Below, piece by piece: positions 1 through 8,201 of a stretch of 64,000 bases of DNA. Within the stretch, counting starts at the first letter, position 1; each line of letters starts with the position of its first letter. The notes beneath the pieces are model-generated. The model saw only the letters and a program-made list of their open reading frames with translations, ran no database searches and was not told the DNA's origin. Location of the stretch: assembly GCA_002700365.1 (NCBI GenBank), contig PADB01000009.1, positions 222,387 through 286,386 on the forward strand. Direction: 5' to 3'. The stretch is from Kordiimonas sp. GTDB lineage: Bacteria > Pseudomonadota > Alphaproteobacteria > Sphingomonadales > Emcibacteraceae. The position numbers and the translations under genes were made by a program.

Positions 1-123
1 CAATATACGATTATCGGGACAATTATCATTTGCGGGTCCAGCCTGTTTATTGCCTGGCGACAGGCCATCAAACAGCGCCGCAGCACCTCCGTCCCCCCCG
101 ACGAACAGGTCAACAAATCCTAA
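1..123 (+). CDS. C-terminal end of a DMT (EamA-type) membrane transporter, partial
   Basis: The window opens inside a reading frame that runs without a stop to the TAA at 121-123, giving about 40 residues. They form one hydrophobic helix (TIIGTIIICGSSLFIAW) followed by a basic, polar tail. This is the usual look of the tenth helix and cytoplasmic tail of drug/metabolite transporter (EamA/RhaT) proteins, where a glycine-rich helix ends in an aromatic-Arg-x segment. The substrate cannot be inferred, and the start lies upstream of the window. Another multi-spanning membrane protein is possible because only one helix is visible. Confidence 0.5.
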   Translation, partial: QYTIIGTIIICGSSLFIAWRQAIKQRRSTSVPPDEQVNKS

Positions 124-179
124 TCCCTGTGTCTGTTCTTATGCCACCCGTTCTTATGACATCAGCCAAATGGCCCGCG

Positions 180-641
180 TCATTCGGACAAACTGCGCCT
201 GTCACCACGTAAGAACTTTTCTGCCCGCTCCATATGGTCTGGTGTCATGTGTTCGCGGACCATAGCAATGGTCGCCATCAATACGGACAAATCATCCCCG
301 TAACCCACGACCGCCATAAAGTCCGGTATCAAATCGGTAGGGATTACAAAATATGCCAGCGCCCCCATTAACAAGGCCTTGGCTTTAAAGGGTGTTTTTG
401 GATCTACCGCACAATAATAGCCTGCGACTAAATCTTTCGCGAACGGCAATCGTCCCGCCAACTTGCGTACTTTGCGTCCGAACCCGGCCTTGACGATACG
501 TTCATTACGCCCCCATTGCTGCGGGTTAATGAAACGACGGCTACGTGCCAGAAGTGTCTCGTCTGTCTTTGCATCCTTTCGACGCTTGGAATCACTCTGT
601 GGCTGCGGGTCACTTGGTTGAGAACGAAAAATCGACATCAT
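180..641 (-). CDS. DUF1232 (YkvA-family) small membrane protein
   Basis: 153 residues. A basic, polar N-terminal half is followed by the DUF1232 core: DLVAGYYCAVDPKTPFKAKA, then a hydrophobic hairpin containing YFVIPTDLIPDF and GYGDDLSVL. The IPxDxIPD and GxxDD signatures identify the family, whose biochemical role is unknown. The start has an AGGGG ribosome site just upstream; a second ATG follows directly, so the start is uncertain by one codon. It is the last gene of a three-gene minus-strand operon, 11 bp after the pterin dehydratase gene. Confidence 0.85.
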   Translation of the reverse strand: MMSIFRSQPSDPQPQSDSKRRKDAKTDETLLARSRRFINPQQWGRNERIVKAGFGRKVRKLAGRLPFAKDLVAGYYCAVDPKTPFKAKALLMGALAYFVIPTDLIPDFMAVVGYGDDLSVLMATIAMVREHMTPDHMERAEKFLRGDRRSLSE

Positions 642-652
642 TTATGCCCCTT

Positions 653-955
653 TTAGGTCGCCTCTTTATCCATAACCAGCCTGTCCATAATTTGTGCCAT
701 TTCTTGGTCCAGCAACGTCACCCCACCCGCGTCATGAGTGCGCAATGTCACCTCCACTTTATTATAAACGTTAAACCATTCAGGATGGTGATCCATACGT
801 TCTGCCTGCATCGCAACCTGGGTCATAAAACCAAAGGCCTGTATGAAATCATCAAAAACAAATGACCGTTGCAACGCCTGACCATCATCAGACAATGTCC
901 ATGCAGGCAATATTTCCCGTACGGCCCCAAGGGCCTCTGCAGATAGTTTATCCAT
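653..955 (-). CDS. phhB: 4a-hydroxytetrahydrobiopterin dehydratase (PCD/DCoH family)
   Basis: 100 residues beginning [10 protein letters not shown]. The family dehydrates 4a-hydroxytetrahydropterin so that the cofactor of aromatic amino acid hydroxylases can be recycled; some bacterial members are proposed to act in molybdopterin metabolism. The key segment is visible: [19 protein letters not shown], with the paired histidines and Pro-Glu-Trp of the active site, followed by [12 protein letters not shown] longer frame begins further upstream, but the ATG at 955 is chosen because it overlaps the 3' end of the sirtuin gene by 8 bp and gives the normal family length. No phenylalanine hydroxylase is in the window. 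Confidence 0.9.
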   Translation of the reverse strand: MDKLSAEALGAVREILPAWTLSDDGQALQRSFVFDDFIQAFGFMTQVAMQAERMDHHPEWFNVYNKVEVTLRTHDAGGVTLLDQEMAQIMDRLVMDKEAT

Positions 956-1673
956 GCTTCTCCCTCTCTGAACGAAGTAATTGATTGACATAATGGGGAA
1001 CAATTTCCGTTGCCGGGCCATAGTATTGTATATCGAACGGGGAATTGCCCTGTGACGGTTCCAAATTCAGCTCTACTGTTTGCGCCCGGCCCTGCTCTTG
1101 AACGGCCGCCGCAAACCCCGCTGCCGGGTACACGGTTCCCGATGTTCCGATCGAAATAAAAAGATCGCACTGGGCCAACATCATCTGAATTTCCGGCATA
1201 TGGTGGGGCATCTCTCCAAACCAAACGATATGCGGCCGCAATCGCCCAATCTCACCGCATGTGGGGCATTTGTCTTGCCGGGTCGCGTTGCCCGCCCAGT
1301 CATGCACCCCGCCACAAGCCATGCATCGCATTTGATTCAAACATCCATGCATGTGCCACAGGTTGCGGCTCCCCGCCGCCTCATGCAGGCCATCCACATT
1401 CTGTGTAATAATGTCCACCTGCCCGTCAAATGCGCTCTCCAATCGGGCCAGCGCAAGATGGGCTGCATTCGGCTGTGCCTTCTCTGCCGCACGGCGGCGC
1501 ATATTGTAAAAATCCAGCACAACATCAGGACGCGCGGCAAAAGCTTCGAGCGTGGCTAATTCCATCAGGTCATATTTTTCCCACAAACCGCCGCCATCGC
1601 GATACGTCTCAAGACCTGATTCTGCAGAAATTCCTGCCCCTGTCAGAATCACGATACGTTCCCCTGACCTCAC
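948..1673 (-). CDS. cobB: NAD-dependent protein deacylase, sirtuin class III (CobB-like)
   Basis: 241 residues, normal for a bacterial sirtuin. It removes acyl groups from lysines using NAD+, releasing nicotinamide and O-acyl-ADP-ribose. Visible motifs are the NAD-binding [10 protein letters not shown] (residues 12-21), [13 protein letters not shown], the catalytic histidine in WHMHG, and a zinc site made by CMAC and CPTC. The YNMRRR stretch carries the Tyr-x-x-Arg pair that marks desuccinylase-competent class III enzymes such as E. coli CobB, so desuccinylation or demalonylation is likely as well as deacetylation. The start is GTG, with GAGG 8 nt upstream. First gene of the operon with the pterin dehydratase and DUF1232 genes. 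Confidence 0.93.
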   Translation of the reverse strand: MRSGERIVILTGAGISAESGLETYRDGGGLWEKYDLMELATLEAFAARPDVVLDFYNMRRRAAEKAQPNAAHLALARLESAFDGQVDIITQNVDGLHEAAGSRNLWHMHGCLNQMRCMACGGVHDWAGNATRQDKCPTCGEIGRLRPHIVWFGEMPHHMPEIQMMLAQCDLFISIGTSGTVYPAAGFAAAVQEQGRAQTVELNLEPSQGNSPFDIQYYGPATEIVPHYVNQLLRSEREKHG

Positions 1674-1930
1674 CCTCTTGTCCTCAAATTCCTGAAAGCT
1701 CTGGTCTTCATTCTACGGCTCAACTCTTCTTATCCACCCTGACGTCCGGCCCGCTCCAGTACATGTTCCGCGTCACGTCATTATGCAAATGAGTCACTCT
1801 TTTCTCACAAGTTATTCTCTCATGCGGCGCACATCATGTGAAGGCAAAACCATGAATTACCTATTCACTTTATGCAGGCCTTAGGCCATGATACGCGCGC
1901 TAAAGTAATAACGATGACTGTGGAAATTAC

Positions 1931-2422
1931 ATGATTAAAGTACTGTTTGTCTGTATGGGAAATATTTGTCGTTCCCCGACCGCAGAAGCTGTCTTTCGGC
2001 ACCATGTACGCCAGGCCGGGCTGGAAGAAGGCTGGGGAAAGACGATCTATATTGATTCCGCAGGCACCCACGGCTTTCACATTGGTGCCCCCCCCGACAA
2101 ACGAAGTCAGGCTGTTGCCCGCCGCCGTGGTGTTGATTTATCCCCCATCCGCAGTCGCCAATTGGAAGCTCAGGACTTTACCGATTTCGATTACATTTTA
2201 GCCATGGACCGCGACAATCTGGAAGAGATGCAGGCCCGCTGCTCTGCCGATCATCATACAAGGCTTGATCTGCTTCTTAATCATGCCCCGCATCTTTATG
2301 GCATTTCAGAAGTCCCCGACCCCTATTACGGGCCGGAAGATGGCTTTGACAGGGTCTATGATGTTATCGAACAGGGTAGCCTCGGCCTGCTTGACCACAT
2401 CAGAGCCCGCCACCAGTTCTGA
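1931..2422 (+). CDS. Low-molecular-weight protein-tyrosine-phosphatase family protein
   Basis: 163 residues. The N-terminal phosphate-binding loop CMGNICRSPTAE (Cys8, Arg14) is the C-x5-R-S/T signature of the family, and the general-acid aspartate is in VPDPYYG. These cytosolic enzymes dephosphorylate phosphotyrosine; in surface-polysaccharide loci they often act on Wzc-type tyrosine kinases. No Wzc kinase is visible here: the Wzz protein at 23957 lacks a kinase domain. The gene stands alone in a 257-bp upstream and 126-bp downstream gap. Arsenate reductases share the fold, but the DPY motif favours the phosphatase. Confidence 0.92.
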   Translation: MIKVLFVCMGNICRSPTAEAVFRHHVRQAGLEEGWGKTIYIDSAGTHGFHIGAPPDKRSQAVARRRGVDLSPIRSRQLEAQDFTDFDYILAMDRDNLEEMQARCSADHHTRLDLLLNHAPHLYGISEVPDPYYGPEDGFDRVYDVIEQGSLGLLDHIRARHQF

Positions 2423-2548
2423 ATTCATCAAAATTTCATCATAAAGTCACGAAAAGACCCATCGGTTTCTCTTGATTTTCTGACCTAAGATGCCAATATC
2501 ACTTAAGAATGAGTTTTGTTCTAATCCAAAGAAAGAGGATGTAACACT

Positions 2549-3268
2549 ATGGCAGAGGATTTCAAATCCCAGTACGCCACACTCTCCACAGGTCGCACTG
2601 CAGCAGAAGTCGATGCTGGCTTACGTAGCTACATGCTAACTGTGTATAACTACATGGCCTCTGCCATGTTACTGACTGGCATGGTTGCTTTTGCCACTGC
2701 ACAAAGCGATGCCATGATGGCGGCTATTTTCAATACACCGCTGCAGTGGGTGGTCATGTTGGCCCCACTGGGTGTTGTCTTTTTCTTATCAGCACGCCTT
2801 AATCATATGAGCGCCAAGGCCGCACAGGTCACCTTTTGGATTTATGCTGGCCTGATGGGACTGTCGCTGGCTTATATTTTCCGGGTTTATACGGGTGTTA
2901 GCATCACACGGGTCTTCTTCATTACCGCCGTTGCCTTTGGCGGCCTAAGCCTCTATGGCTACACAACGAAGAAGAACCTGTCCGGCATGGGGTCTTTCCT
3001 GATTATGGGACTGATCGGCCTGATTGTGGCCAGTGTCGTCAATATCTTCCTCGCCTCCAGTGCCATGCAGTTTGCCATTTCTGTGATCGGCGTGTTGATT
3101 TTTGCCGGGCTTACAGCCTATGACACACAACAGATCAAAGAAATGTATCTGGAAAGTGATGGCAATGATGTCATGACGAAAAAGTCCATCCTCGGGGCCC
3201 TGCGCCTTTATCTGGACTTCCTGAATATGTTCATGTTCCTGCTGCAACTGCTCGGCAATCGCGAATAA
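2549..3268 (+). CDS. Bax inhibitor-1 / YccA-type integral membrane protein
   Basis: 239 residues with seven predicted hydrophobic helices from about residue 28 to the end. The family signature near the C-terminus is present: LTAYDTQQIKEMY, then LYLDFLNMFMFLLQLLGNRE, with the buried acidic pair that in BI-1 homologues (for example Bacillus BsYetJ) gates a pH-sensitive calcium leak. E. coli YccA of the same family interacts with FtsH. It is located in the inner membrane. A strong ribosome site (AGAGGATG) precedes the ATG. The gene is monocistronic and ends in a strong terminator at 3292. Confidence 0.93.
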   Translation: MAEDFKSQYATLSTGRTAAEVDAGLRSYMLTVYNYMASAMLLTGMVAFATAQSDAMMAAIFNTPLQWVVMLAPLGVVFFLSARLNHMSAKAAQVTFWIYAGLMGLSLAYIFRVYTGVSITRVFFITAVAFGGLSLYGYTTKKNLSGMGSFLIMGLIGLIVASVVNIFLASSAMQFAISVIGVLIFAGLTAYDTQQIKEMYLESDGNDVMTKKSILGALRLYLDFLNMFMFLLQLLGNRE

Positions 3269-3291
3269 CGCGCAGCAAACACCAATGTTAC

Positions 3292-3326
3292 AAGAAAGCG
3301 GCTCCCCCCCGGAGCCGCTTTCTTAT
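3292..3326 (+). terminator. Rho-independent terminator after the Bax-inhibitor-1 gene
   Basis: A perfect 14-bp inverted repeat (3292-3305 with 3311-3324) has a 5-nt C loop. The stem ends in A/T pairs, so a T-rich flank is present on both strands. It lies 24 bp after the stop codon at 3268 and 25 bp from the end of the convergent gene at 3351, so it probably serves both. Confidence 0.88.
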
Positions 3327-3350
3327 GACCTGCACCTCCCAGCACACGGC

Positions 3351-3890
3351 CTAATATCTGTATAATATTTCCATGCCAAAATATTTTGGGCGCAGCCGCA
3401 TTTCCCGCCACAGCAGACTGGGGTCTAAACGTCTTAATCTTTGATTTTCCCAATAGTCCAGATCTTGCGATAGACCATAAACAGACAAAACAGCCCCGTC
3501 CTCCGGTAAGGACACATTAGATAACGATGTAATGACCGATAACGACACCACCCTCCCCGCCCGTGACGCCTGCCCCACATAAGGACTTTGCACAACATAA
3601 GGATCGCGCACGCCTTCAACCCGGTCATCCCCATAGAGCCAGTTAGGCGGCAAGGGGGACCACACAGGTACAGGGGCGGCCGCATCAAATAACGGACGTT
3701 CCGGCGGTTTACTCACCCCTCCCATCGAAAGATCGGGGCGCGCCTCAATTGTCTGCTGTAATGAACTCTCTGACGCAGAGGCCGCCTCCGCTGCAAAGCT
3801 GGCTATTGATATTTGCGTTACACTGCCTACACACAACACGGCCAGAATAATAGGCATAACGTCAAAGGGGGTAGTCCACAGTTTCCTCAT
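3351..3890 (-). CDS. Hypothetical exported protein
   Basis: 179 residues; I do not recognise a family. After a short basic start there is one hydrophobic segment (about residues 9-31) ending in small residues, which looks like a signal peptide or anchor. The rest is rich in Pro, Ser and Val with short beta-like stretches (VVSLSVITSLSNVSLP) and ends in an Arg/Leu-rich stretch with ...MEILYRY. No cysteine or catalytic motif stands out. It is probably periplasmic. It is convergent with the Bax-inhibitor gene and separated from the small gene upstream by 44 bp. Confidence 0.55.
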   Translation of the reverse strand: MRKLWTTPFDVMPIILAVLCVGSVTQISIASFAAEAASASESSLQQTIEARPDLSMGGVSKPPERPLFDAAAPVPVWSPLPPNWLYGDDRVEGVRDPYVVQSPYVGQASRAGRVVSLSVITSLSNVSLPEDGAVLSVYGLSQDLDYWENQRLRRLDPSLLWREMRLRPKYFGMEILYRY

Positions 3891-3934
3891 GAAAACAGTA
3901 TATCAGATATCAATGATTTAACAAAAGTACTGCT

Positions 3935-4126
3935 CTATGAATTCCCGCGTTCCAATGTACATATCTCATGGCGTAAAGCGGCTTTTAGATCCATTTGATA
4001 ACCAGACAAAATAGACAGAAGCTCATCGCGGCTCAGGCGGATTTCCGTCTCCTCAATCAACCGCAGCTCCACATCGGTCACGCTATCGCACTCTGCGGCA
4101 ATTTCCAGAATTTTCCACAATCGCAT
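3935..4126 (-). CDS. Hypothetical small protein (63 aa)
   Basis: 63 residues, acidic and helical, starting MRLWKILEIAAECDS; no family recognised. It is kept because AAGGG stands 6 nt before the ATG, composition is protein-like (alternating Leu/Ile/Glu/Arg, no low-complexity), and the gene lies on the same strand just upstream of the exported protein at 3351. It could be a small regulator or simply a lineage-specific gene. There is no independent support beyond the ribosome site and composition. Confidence 0.45.
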   Translation of the reverse strand: MRLWKILEIAAECDSVTDVELRLIEETEIRLSRDELLSILSGYQMDLKAALRHEICTLERGNS

Positions 4127-4334
4127 ACAGGACCCTTTCTGCAGTCCTCACCCGTTTCAGTCCCTGACAGGGCATGGCATTAACCAGGGCCTGTGCCAAG
4201 GGTCCGATTATTTTACCACAGCATGATATAAAAGGTGGAAATATCCGGCAAAAATCGTTATGACCTACGACAGTTGGCAAGTTGTTTTACGCTTGCCCCG
4301 CCAGGTTCAGCCCATGGAACCCCATATGGCCTTG

Positions 4335-4411
<77 letters not shown>

Positions 4412-4510
4412 TTTATTTACGACCATAACGCTAGCTAGACCGGACTATCCCGCTGCATCCTCATTTTGGTCTTGCATCTTAGCCCGCTATTGAGTTCCCG
4501 ATAACAGCCT

Positions 4511-4873
4511 TCAATTGCCCTGCAGCAGTATCCGGTTGACCAATATCCCAAAATACAGTCTATAAATTACAGACATCAAAATGTGTCTTCGTATCCTTCT
4601 TACAGGTGTATATGACTTTTTCCCCAACCCTTCCGCATAACCAGCCTCACAGTACACTCCCGAATTATCATACGTGAGCCATGCAATGACATCTTTCGCA
4701 AGCGTTGGCGACATAACGACGTCTCTCGGGATAACCCCCAATCTTTCCATCAATGACCACACCAAAGTGTCAGAAATTCGATACTTATCATATTGCCGGA
4801 AATCTATATCCGTATAGTTCCCAACTGTTGGTTCTGTGCCGCGTATGGCTGTTTTGCAAACTGGACAATTCAA
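4511..4873 (-). CDS. Hypothetical protein with N-terminal CxxC, possibly truncated
   Basis: 120 residues beginning MNCPVCKTAIRG. The opening CPVC resembles the first half of a zinc knuckle seen at the N-terminus of some SAM-dependent methyltransferases in polysaccharide loci, but no methyltransferase core follows. The protein ends in a basic/hydrophobic stretch (RRIRRHILMSVIYRLYFGI). It begins 25 bp after the capsule-type glycosyltransferase gene and is probably co-transcribed with it. It may be a remnant of a longer gene cut near the tRNA-Arg junction, or a genuine small protein. Function unknown. Confidence 0.5.
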   Translation of the reverse strand: MNCPVCKTAIRGTEPTVGNYTDIDFRQYDKYRISDTLVWSLMERLGVIPRDVVMSPTLAKDVIAWLTYDNSGVYCEAGYAEGLGKKSYTPVRRIRRHILMSVIYRLYFGILVNRILLQGN

Positions 4874-4898
4874 CGTCTTTCCCCCAAATCATTTACTA

Positions 4899-6251
4899 TC
4901 ATGCGTTCGAATTATTATCCGCAACCACATCGGCAAAGGCCGCCGTCACCTGGGCCAGGTTTTCGTCTTCAACTACAAACGGAGCCGTAATCGGATCACC
5001 GATGACCCCTGCATAACTGTTGGTGCGCAAATAGGCGATAACCTGCCCCGGGGCCAGCATAACCGCCTTCTTGTCAGTCCCCGCCTGCGACACATCAACT
5101 TCTTGCGGTGCTCTATGTAAATTCGGGTTAAATACGCTAACAATGGGCAGCCCACTACAGTATCCTGCCTTTCCCGCCATAAGTGCCTCGATCGCCACCG
5201 TCCCGGACACCGAATAAAAAACGTCTGCCTTATTGAAAATCGCCTCCATTCCCTCGTTATGAGAAAAAGCATAGACATTGTCTGTTTCACGGATGAAATC
5301 CATCAGTGCTTCGCTCAATTCATACTTAGCCTTAGGATTAGGCTTAATCGCCAGTGACCATCCCTCTGGCAAGCCTGAATATAACGTCTTAATATTACTC
5401 AATTGGTCATTATGGGGATGCCCCCAGACATCAATATTCGCCTCCGGCTGCATTTGTAGGGGCACCACAAGTATCTTTGACCAATCCTTAATGTCATCGC
5501 TGGCAGAGGCCAGTTCCTCTTCCCACCGTTGCTTCCAAACTTTCAGCCGGCCTTCAATATCCATCTTTTGTCGCAGAGACGGTGTGTTATATCGCTCTCC
5601 ACTCCAGCGGGATAACAGCGAGAATCCCAGATTCTTATAAAAACGATATTTCTCTGAAAATGACTTTTTTTTCTTCACAGCAGAGGCCATATAATCCGGC
5701 TGCACACGACGGGAGACAATATTATGCTCAACCTGCTGATCCCCACGGACGATGACACAATCCTTCCTTTCTATATAAGGCTGTAATGAATCATATAAAT
5801 AAAATGAAAAACGCCCCGACGGATAACGACATGATGTGGGGTGCAGATAAAGAATATTCTGTCGGCGGCACAATTCAACCGTCATCAGTTCATGAAAAAG
5901 GGTTGTTTCACCAAAAACAAAATCCGGGCCTACATACGTCAGAATGTCGCTAATTTTCTGCAGATAGTAGGAATAATGGCGATCCGTATTATTATAAAAA
6001 TAAACACTGCGGTCCATTGCCGACAGCCGTTGAAAGAACACGTCCTCGCCTACTATAGCATTGTTCGCTACTGTCAGGTCATGTTCAGATGGCAAGAATA
6101 TCTGATGGACAGTGCCATGCTTTGGATAAAACAGTCTGTTCTGCACAATCCAGTGAACATCATGCCCCTGCGCGATCAAACGTTTGGCAATTTCATCCCA
6201 GAATAGGGTTTTGAACTTGTTTTCAACAAAAAGGATTTTTTTTTGGTACAT
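4899..6251 (-). CDS. Capsule-polysaccharide-biosynthesis-type GT-B glycosyltransferase
   Basis: About 450 residues from MYQKKILFVENK. The N-terminal half looks like a Rossmann-type domain (ILFVENKFKTLFWDEIAKRL). The C-terminal half shows the nucleotide-sugar features of the capsule synthesis (KpsS/KpsC-like) family: VPLQMQPEANIDVWGHP, LAIKPNPKAKYEL, then SGTVAIEALMAGKAGYCSG. Family members transfer sugars such as Kdo to capsule chains or lipid acceptors; the substrate here is unknown, and CMP-pseudaminic acid is a possible donor given the neighbours. The frame can extend 25 codons upstream, but that extension looks unlike the family. The gene lies inside the tRNA-bounded segment and is divergent from the broken pseH copy. 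Confidence 0.75.
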   Translation of the reverse strand: MYQKKILFVENKFKTLFWDEIAKRLIAQGHDVHWIVQNRLFYPKHGTVHQIFLPSEHDLTVANNAIVGEDVFFQRLSAMDRSVYFYNNTDRHYSYYLQKISDILTYVGPDFVFGETTLFHELMTVELCRRQNILYLHPTSCRYPSGRFSFYLYDSLQPYIERKDCVIVRGDQQVEHNIVSRRVQPDYMASAVKKKKSFSEKYRFYKNLGFSLLSRWSGERYNTPSLRQKMDIEGRLKVWKQRWEEELASASDDIKDWSKILVVPLQMQPEANIDVWGHPHNDQLSNIKTLYSGLPEGWSLAIKPNPKAKYELSEALMDFIRETDNVYAFSHNEGMEAIFNKADVFYSVSGTVAIEALMAGKAGYCSGLPIVSVFNPNLHRAPQEVDVSQAGTDKKAVMLAPGQVIAYLRTNSYAGVIGDPITAPFVVEDENLAQVTAAFADVVADNNSNA

Positions 6252-6480
6252 TGAATATCTGTAAAATAAAAAAAGCTGTGCGAGCGCGAAAGGATTGTAT
6301 ATAGCCACCTTCCATACCCTACCCAAGCTTCACTCTATTCTCTCATATCATAAAAAAAGATTATCATTCACAAACAATCCTAAAGTAGATCTTCAAGGTA
6401 ATCCACCTTCAAAAACAAAGTGTTGTTTCTGCTATGGCCCGACATACATAGAACACATAAACTCTTGGTGATAACCAGAC

Positions 6481-6642
6481 ATGCCCTTAAATCATATTTA
6501 TACCGATTTTACCCTCCGTCCCCTGACCGGCGATGACCAGCAGATGGTGTTGGATTGGCGCAATCAGGAAAATGTCCGCAAATACATGTATAACGATCAG
6601 GTCATCACGCTGGCCGATCATGCTTATAGTGTTGTGTTGTGA
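6481..6642 (+). pseudogene. Truncated copy of pseH (first 48 codons only)
   Basis: The ATG-initiated frame (53 codons plus stop) matches the start of the intact pseH at 10313 through codon 48, with about 128 of 144 bases identical, then departs abruptly and stops within five codons. It keeps the GNAT opening (DFTLRPLTGDDQQMVLDW) but lacks the acetyl-CoA site, so it cannot be an active acetyltransferase. Codons 14-38 have only one difference, while the flanks differ more, mostly at synonymous positions. Sequence upstream of the ATG is unlike that before the intact gene. This is a relic of gene duplication or of recombination with a diverged allele. Confidence 0.85.
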
Positions 6643-7070
6643 GTGAGTCTGAACGGCACTAAAAAAAGAAAGACGTGTGCTAAAGCATTTTCCGTAAAGA
6701 AACTTAAGAATGACCACAAGATGTGTGCTGTACTACAAATCTTCGATTTTTCGTTTTACACATCTTGGCAAGAGCGACGCGGCGCTCTCCCATTGCATCT
6801 CTCTGGCTGCTGTCGAAATTTGACTAGTAACATTATACCTGTTACTAACTGTGCAGAGTTTGGCAAAAGCCCTCTATTGAGATAATTTTCCGAGAAAATA
6901 TCTGCCTGCTAACGGCAATGTGTGAGAGCGCCCTTTATTCTCACCTCTTTCAGCAAAGTTTAACTTTAAGTTTTTGCGCCTATTCTGGCTTTTAATACGC
7001 CCCTTACGCTGTGTAGGAAGGCGTTGTGTTTGTGCATCACTATAAAATGCACCAAAAATAAGGACATACT
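6643..7070 (+). other. AT-rich gap after the pseH relic
   Basis: 428 bp, clearly richer in A and T than the flanking pse genes. A frame of 80 codons at 6643-6885 has no ribosome site and unusual composition, so I do not call it. Near the downstream end are an imperfect hairpin around 6997-7024 (ACGCC...GGCGT) and the inverted repeat at 7032-7052. The gap probably carries the promoter of the DUF1611-racemase pair and otherwise marks the junction of inserted DNA. Confidence 0.5.
7032..7052 (+). promoter_or_regulatory. Inverted repeat before the DUF1611 gene
   Basis: GTGCAT and ATGCAC, separated by 9 nt containing TATAAA, form a 6-bp inverted repeat. It ends 18 nt before the ATG at 7071 and just upstream of the AAGGA ribosome site. 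A TATAAA between operator-like arms would fit a repressor-controlled promoter, but no good -35 box is in register, so this is tentative. Confidence 0.3.
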
Positions 7071-8201
7071 ATGCCTAATGTCGATTTCCCCAAAAAACTT
7101 CTTCAAGACAGACCAACCCTGCACCCCACAGCTATTGTTTACTGCGAAAAAAACTTTGGTCGTATAGACGGGAAAACCGCTAATGGACTTGTTCGTTATT
7201 CCGAGCGATACAAAATCCTTTCCGTTATTGACAGCGACAAGGCTGGCCTGAATTCCGGTGAGGTTCTGGATGATATAATAAATGATATACCGATTTATCG
7301 CGACCTAGATGATGCTATTACACATGCTGGCGAAGTCCCTGATTATCTTATCTACGGTGTGGCCCCTGTAAGTGGGATGTTATCAAATAACGAACGTGCA
7401 CTTATGCTAAAGGCCATAAGCCTTGGAATAAATATTGTAAATGGTCTTCATGAGTTTCTAAATGATGATCCGGAGTTTATAGAGGCCAGCAAAGCAAATA
7501 ATGTTACGATCCTTGACATCCGAAAACCTCGTTGCAGAAAAGAATTGCGGGTGTTTACTGGCCGCATTAAAGAAGTTACCTGCCCACGCATTGCTGTGCT
7601 TGGGACGGATTGCGCCATTGGCAAACGTACGACGGCAACCATACTCACCAAAGCCCTTGAGGATTACGGTATAAATGCGGTGATGGTCGGCACTGGCCAA
7701 ACCGGATTAATTCAAGGTGCCCGCTATGGCGTTGCCCTTGATGCTATCGCATCTAATTTTTGTGCAGGAGAGGTAGAAGCAGAAGTTGTCCGAGCTTTTG
7801 AAAACGAAAATCCAGATATAATTATTGTTGAGGGGCAAAGCTCCCTCAGTCATCCGGCTTTTTCTAGCTCTGCGTTTCTTCTAAGAGGGAGCTGTCCAAA
7901 TGGCGTGGTGCTTCAACATGCACCCAAACGAGCGCATCGTTGTGATTTTGAGCACATGCCAATGCCAGAACCATCTGATGAGATTAAGCTTATAGAGACC
8001 TTTTCAGATACGAAAGTTATTGGCCTTACAATCAACCACGAATTCATGAGTGAAGATGAAATAGACGCCTGTATTACACAGTATGAAGAGGAGCTTGAAA
8101 TTCCTGCCACTGATGCCTTAACACGCTCTTCCGAACATCTTGTAGGGATGGTCTTATCCGCATTCCCTGGACTAAGGAAAAACCTACCTGTGGCAATATG
8201 A
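7071..8201 (+). CDS. DUF1611 (DgcN-like) P-loop family enzyme, candidate D-amino acid N-acetyltransferase
   Basis: 376 residues. The N-terminal part (about 1-160) looks Rossmann-like; the C-terminal part is the DUF1611 P-loop domain, with GTDCAIGKRTT at residues 178-188, GTGQTGLIQGARYGVALDA, and IIVEGQSSLSHPAF. A DUF1611 member, DgcN, has been described as a D-glutamate N-acetyltransferase in marine bacteria; by that analogy this protein may N-acylate a D-amino acid. The stop overlaps the next gene's ATG by 4 bp, so it is translationally coupled to a PLP racemase, which supports the D-amino acid idea. Base composition is more AT-rich than the pse genes, a sign of transfer. The substrate is inferred, not shown. 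Confidence 0.8.
   Translation: MPNVDFPKKLLQDRPTLHPTAIVYCEKNFGRIDGKTANGLVRYSERYKILSVIDSDKAGLNSGEVLDDIINDIPIYRDLDDAITHAGEVPDYLIYGVAPVSGMLSNNERALMLKAISLGINIVNGLHEFLNDDPEFIEASKANNVTILDIRKPRCRKELRVFTGRIKEVTCPRIAVLGTDCAIGKRTTATILTKALEDYGINAVMVGTGQTGLIQGARYGVALDAIASNFCAGEVEAEVVRAFENENPDIIIVEGQSSLSHPAFSSSAFLLRGSCPNGVVLQHAPKRAHRCDFEHMPMPEPSDEIKLIETFSDTKVIGLTINHEFMSEDEIDACITQYEEELEIPATDALTRSSEHLVGMVLSAFPGLRKNLPVAI

Noticed and set aside
6643-6885. An 80-codon plus-strand frame after the pseH relic.
   Set aside because: No ribosome site, odd composition rich in Lys/Cys, and it sits in AT-rich junction DNA.
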